Made by a program: the position numbers and the translations under genes
Source: Anaerolineales bacterium
Lineage (GTDB): Bacteria > Chloroflexota > Anaerolineae > Anaerolineales > E44-bin32
Direction: 5' to 3'
NCBI GenBank assembly: GCA_030668545.1
Contig: DAOUTT010000089.1
Coordinates: 1-7,864 of the forward strand
DNA length: 7,864 nt
The notes under the pieces: model-generated
The model's database searches: none
What the model saw: only the letters and a program-made list of their open reading frames with translations
Told to the model about the DNA's origin: nothing
Shown: positions 5,066 through 7,864 of the stretch, one piece after another
Layout of the letters: the number at the start of each line of letters is the position of its first letter
Position numbering within the stretch: the stretch's first letter is position 1

Positions 5066-6967
5066 GTGCTTGAAAACGAACAACCTCGCGTACGATTTAG
5101 CCTACGATGGAAGATCACCCTTCCATTTATCGTCCTTGCGCTCGCGCTAGGTCTCGGCCTAGGATTCTTAGTAAATCAACAATTAAGCCGGGCGGAAGAA
5201 GTGAGTTTCCAAAGGCAGCTTCGTGACAGCGGTCAACAAGCCGCTGATGAGGTAGTCCGAATTGAGGAGCGGCTCCTTGAGGTCCAACGTGCGATCTCAA
5301 ATACGGAAGGAGTCGCGGAGGCAGTTGCACTAAGCAGAGCGGAGGATTTACGGGCGCGTATCCTGCAGACAGTAGTGACTACAGAGACGGATGTCGCCGT
5401 AGTCCTCGATAGAGATGGAACCAGCCTATTGGCGATACGGCGGAGCGAACCGGATGCTCCTCCGGGTGATTATCTTACGCTGCGCGGAGAGGGGTACTAT
5501 CAATCCTGGCCTTTCGTGCGCACGATCCTTGGCCTTGAGCCAGATGCCTTGGACACGGATGCGGAAGGCGAAAAGCAAGCCGGAATGCACGCAATTCAAC
5601 TCGGTGAGCAGGAGGTCCAGGTTCTTTTTGTCGGTGGGCCCATGACGGACAATTACGGAAATGTTTTTGGAGCTGTGTTGATCGGAAAGTATCTGGAAAA
5701 TGTAACGCGTGATCTCGGTGAAATCGCCGGAGCGCACATTAGTACCTTTGACTCTGAGTCTGGCACTCTAATCAATACAGATTTCTCAAAAGGGGATCCA
5801 TGGAACCCTCCAGGCCTAACTCTTAATCCCCAACTGGTTCAAACAGCGCTGGACGCAGAAAGCGGGGAAGCGCCATACCGGACGATCCAGATTGCCGGGC
5901 AGACATACGGTGAGGTACTCACGCCATTCCAGGTCCGAAACGGCACAGTGCAATTGGGCTTAATGGGCATCTCGCTTCTAGGTGGTGAGGATGCCGATGT
6001 CCTCTACCAGCAGTACCGCCAGCAGGCATCGAATCTCCTTCTCTTTGGGGTATTAGCCATTGTGCTTGTCATCGGAACTGGCCTGCTTGTGTCGAGTTGG
6101 GTTACCCGCCCGTTGGTGGATCTGACGGAAGCAACGCATGAAGCAGCGATCGGAAATTTGGAGACCATCGTTACCAAAGGGACAAAAGATGAGTTTGGCG
6201 CACTTGCGCTAACTTTCAACAGGATGTTAACGGGCATACGTGAGGAGACTCTCTATAGGGATCTATTAGGTCAGGATCCAACGCCACAAGCTAAGGAACA
6301 TTTGAGGAAAACCCTGGTGGATGGCGGCCGGCTTGCAGAGGGGCAGACGGTGAAAGCCACTGTGCTTCATGCTGAGATCAGTGGATTTTCGACCGATGCC
6401 CAAGAGGCTGATCCATCGCGAGTGGTCCGCTCGTTGAATGACGCTCTCACCGGGATTATTCCGGTAATTTATCGCCATGGAGGCGTTCTTGATACGCTGG
6501 CTGGGGGGGAGGTAAAGGCATATTTTGGAGTTTTTCCCCGAGGGCTGCCGATGCAGGTCAGTTCTTTGCAGGCAACACATGCAGGGATGGAGCTTGTAGA
6601 TTATTTTAATGCCTTGAATGAGAACCGGGTATCCACTGGCTTGCCGCCGCTGGACGTGAGCGTTGGCATCGCCTCTGGCTGGGTCATCGCCGGTGGAATT
6701 GGAGCGCAGGGAAGCCTGCGTTACACGGTCCTGGGTAATACAGTAATCGCAGCGCAGCGTATTCAAGGGGCTGCGAAATCGATGCATGGTGGGACCGTGT
6801 TAATCAGCGAAGAGACGCACGAGTATCTCTCTGGAGCACGCTCACAATTCAATACCGGTCGTTATGGCCGCTTGCCTTCGGAAGATGGGGGGCAGGACAT
6901 AGGCATATACGAAGTCGAAGGACGCACCGAGCGCCTGGTCGATATGTCGGACTCTGGTAAGGAATAG
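5066..6967 (+). CDS. Two-TM sensor: extracytoplasmic Cache-like domain, HAMP, degenerate class III cyclase domain
   Basis: A 633-residue protein starting at GTG, with AAGGA (5055-5059) 6 nt before it. Parts: TM1 (about 17-37), a large extracytoplasmic region (38-322) with Cache-like segments such as TDVAVVLDRDGTSLLAIRR and FGAVLIGKYLENVTRDLGE, TM2 (324-346), HAMP (about 347-400; TRPLVDLTEA and DEFGALALTFNRM), a linker with RDLLGQDP, and a class III nucleotidyl cyclase domain (about 425-620). Active cyclases make cAMP or cGMP using two metal-binding Asp, an Asn/Arg pair and base-selecting residues. Here the first Asp is E437 (AEISGF), the second is G481 (LAGGEVKAYFG, with E482 adjacent), the base-selecting Asp is N558 (LGNTV), and the transition-state Asn is I561, while R565 is kept. 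Activity is therefore doubtful; it may be a signalling pseudo-enzyme. It lies between the sortase and the exported Thr/Pro protein. Confidence 0.85.
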   Translation: MLENEQPRVRFSLRWKITLPFIVLALALGLGLGFLVNQQLSRAEEVSFQRQLRDSGQQAADEVVRIEERLLEVQRAISNTEGVAEAVALSRAEDLRARILQTVVTTETDVAVVLDRDGTSLLAIRRSEPDAPPGDYLTLRGEGYYQSWPFVRTILGLEPDALDTDAEGEKQAGMHAIQLGEQEVQVLFVGGPMTDNYGNVFGAVLIGKYLENVTRDLGEIAGAHISTFDSESGTLINTDFSKGDPWNPPGLTLNPQLVQTALDAESGEAPYRTIQIAGQTYGEVLTPFQVRNGTVQLGLMGISLLGGEDADVLYQQYRQQASNLLLFGVLAIVLVIGTGLLVSSWVTRPLVDLTEATHEAAIGNLETIVTKGTKDEFGALALTFNRMLTGIREETLYRDLLGQDPTPQAKEHLRKTLVDGGRLAEGQTVKATVLHAEISGFSTDAQEADPSRVVRSLNDALTGIIPVIYRHGGVLDTLAGGEVKAYFGVFPRGLPMQVSSLQATHAGMELVDYFNALNENRVSTGLPPLDVSVGIASGWVIAGGIGAQGSLRYTVLGNTVIAAQRIQGAAKSMHGGTVLISEETHEYLSGARSQFNTGRYGRLPSEDGGQDIGIYEVEGRTERLVDMSDSGKE

Positions 6968-7074
6968 ACATCTGCCGGAGTAGAACCTTCGTGCGTAGGG
7001 GGTGTGAAAGCACAAGTAGGAGCTAAGAACGGCTTGAAATGGTTTAAATAAGCAGGTACTTTGATACAACGAGT

Positions 7075-7089
7075 ACGCTCTTTGAGCGT
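7075..7089. other. Small hairpin in the spacer after the sensor gene
   Basis: ACGCTC (7075-7080) pairs with GAGCGT (7084-7089) over TTT. An alternative longer pairing joins CAACG (7067-7071) with CGTTG (7087-7091). No T run follows, so termination is uncertain. The rest of 6968-7191 shows TTGAAA at 7034-7039 with only a poor -10 (TACTTT) 17 bp on, and no other feature that I can support. Confidence 0.3.
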
Positions 7090-7191
7090 TGGAGTGTCTA
7101 TCCGGGATATGAATTATTTCGAAGATCGTTGTGCTCGGATGGAAATGGGTCTGAGAAGCTCCTCGGTCAACAAGGATCAGGGTAAATTGCT

Positions 7192-7864
7192 ATGAAGATA
7201 AGACGATGGGTATTCCGTGCGTTTGGTGTGTTCCTCGCAATCGTAGCGGTGACGGTTGCGGCAGCGATCGTATTAAACTCCGCGGCAGCGGAGTCCTTGC
7301 CGTTCTCGATGGCATTGCGTTCGAAACTCTCCGCTGACTATTCTCAGGATGGATCACAGGGCGTTCTGGGAGCCTTTCGTCTTTCGATCATCGGCGAAGC
7401 GCTGCGCGATCTGGGTCTGTCTCCGAAGGAAGCGGATCAGCAAACTGCGGGCATCAAGATCGCGCTGGACGATCCCGTCCCGACGGCGACCGCGCTGAAT
7501 TTTGAGGGAGATGACCCCTACACAGCGACGCCGACAGCGACGCCGACTTTTACGAACACCCCAACGAATACTCCCACGAACACCCCCACGAAAACGCCGC
7601 GTCCGACAAAGACGCCGCTGCCGACGAGCACGAAAGTGCCCAAGACGGCAACACCAGTCGGGGGTGATGCTGTTAACCCGATTGTCACCGGATGGAATCT
7701 GAATCCTCCAACACCTGGACCCTTAAGTACTTGTACAGCATCCATTGATATCACCATCAATGTTAAAGATCCGTCCATATCTAGCGGGATAAAATTCGTG
7801 AAAGTGAAATATAAATTTACCGACGCGTCCGACTATGTATATTCTGGAGATTTCTCGCTCGACA
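7192..7864 (+). CDS. Exported Thr/Pro-linker protein, 3'-partial (cut by window end)
   Basis: The frame runs from the ATG at 7192 to the window end without a stop (224 codons seen). The start is fixed by an in-frame TAA at 7183; the ribosome site is weak (AGG at 7179-7181). MKIRRWVFRAFG followed by a hydrophobic stretch (about 12-28) and NSAAAES looks like a signal peptide cut after AAA near residue 33, or a membrane anchor. Residues 34-110 form a small soluble segment. Residues 111-155 are a Thr/Pro linker (TATPTATPTFTNTPTNTP and onward), typical of Chloroflexota surface proteins. From 160 a beta-rich region begins (SIDITINVKDP, KFVKVKYKFTDASD), suggesting an Ig-like domain. The function is not recognised. 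The sortase 2.3 kb upstream makes sortase attachment conceivable, but the C-terminus is out of view. Confidence 0.8.
   Translation, partial: MKIRRWVFRAFGVFLAIVAVTVAAAIVLNSAAAESLPFSMALRSKLSADYSQDGSQGVLGAFRLSIIGEALRDLGLSPKEADQQTAGIKIALDDPVPTATALNFEGDDPYTATPTATPTFTNTPTNTPTNTPTKTPRPTKTPLPTSTKVPKTATPVGGDAVNPIVTGWNLNPPTPGPLSTCTASIDITINVKDPSISSGIKFVKVKYKFTDASDYVYSGDFSLD
7522..7599 (+). repeat. 12-bp tandem repeats coding the Thr/Pro linker
   Basis: ACAGCGACGCCG occurs twice in perfect tandem (7522-7533, 7534-7545). After 6 bp, four diverged 12-bp units follow: ACGAACACCCCA (7552-7563), ACGAATACTCCC (7564-7575), ACGAACACCCCC (7576-7587) and ACGAAAACGCCG (7588-7599). They encode TATP and T(N/K)TP units in frame, so slippage would lengthen or shorten the linker without breaking the frame. 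Confidence 0.85.

Noticed and set aside
6266..6787. 173-codon minus-strand open frame under the cyclase domain
   Set aside because: It lies fully opposite a well-supported coding region and has no recognisable domain.
7518..7778. Gly/Val-rich open frame on the minus strand
   Set aside because: It is the antisense of the Thr/Pro repeat (VFVGVFVG mirrors the 12-bp units), so its length and regularity are by-products of the repeat.
1..7864. CRISPR array or toxin-antitoxin/defence cassette
   Set aside because: No regularly spaced repeats were seen other than the coding 12-bp units, and no gene pair has the size or motifs of such systems; TnpB is the only nuclease.

Overview
The window looks like a chromosomal stretch from a Chloroflexota bacterium, probably of the Anaerolineae. 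This is an inference. It rests mainly on the last gene, an exported protein with a long Thr/Pro (TPTNTP-type) linker, on a membrane-anchored sortase with Pro/Thr-rich tracts, and on a Cache-like/HAMP/cyclase-fold sensor. No rRNA or other phylogenetic marker is present to settle it.

Layout. (1) 1-841: the 3' part of an IS200/IS605-type element carrying tnpB, an RNA-guided nuclease gene with all three RuvC acidic residues and the Cys4 zinc finger visible. A short imperfect hairpin (819-838) sits on the last codons and probably marks the right end. (2) 842-1621: the C-terminal half of comM/yifB. Its frame opens directly after the tnpB stop codon, so the element has split comM; the missing 5' half lies outside the window. 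(3) 1689-1718: a strong hairpin terminator shared by convergent genes. (4) 1769-2239, minus strand: a small AT-richer lipoprotein gene of unknown function. Its upstream promoter is overlapped by a perfect 9-bp inverted repeat. A 22-bp near-copy of the end of comM lies beyond it at 2432-2453, so the lipoprotein block is bracketed by direct repeats. (5) 2665-3222: hpt, a hypoxanthine phosphoribosyltransferase with its own AT-rich leader. (6) 3338-3679: a small helical protein of unknown function. (7) 3680-4005: a gene-free stretch with a GC-rich hairpin and a consensus -10 box. (8) 4006-4923: a sortase. (9) 5066-6967: a two-TM sensor with a large extracytoplasmic domain, HAMP, and a class III cyclase domain whose catalytic residues are mostly replaced. 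(10) 7192 to the window end: a secreted or membrane-anchored Thr/Pro-linker protein, truncated by the window edge.

How they fit together. The left third records mobile-element activity at comM. The right half (sortase, transmembrane sensor, exported Thr/Pro protein) reads as a same-strand cell-surface module. The spacing (142 and 224 bp) does not prove one operon, and no C-terminal sorting signal can be seen because the last gene is cut off. The strongest leads are the TnpB guide expected to derive from comM, the degenerate cyclase domain, the repeat-bracketed lipoprotein block, and the inverted repeats placed over promoter-like sequences.
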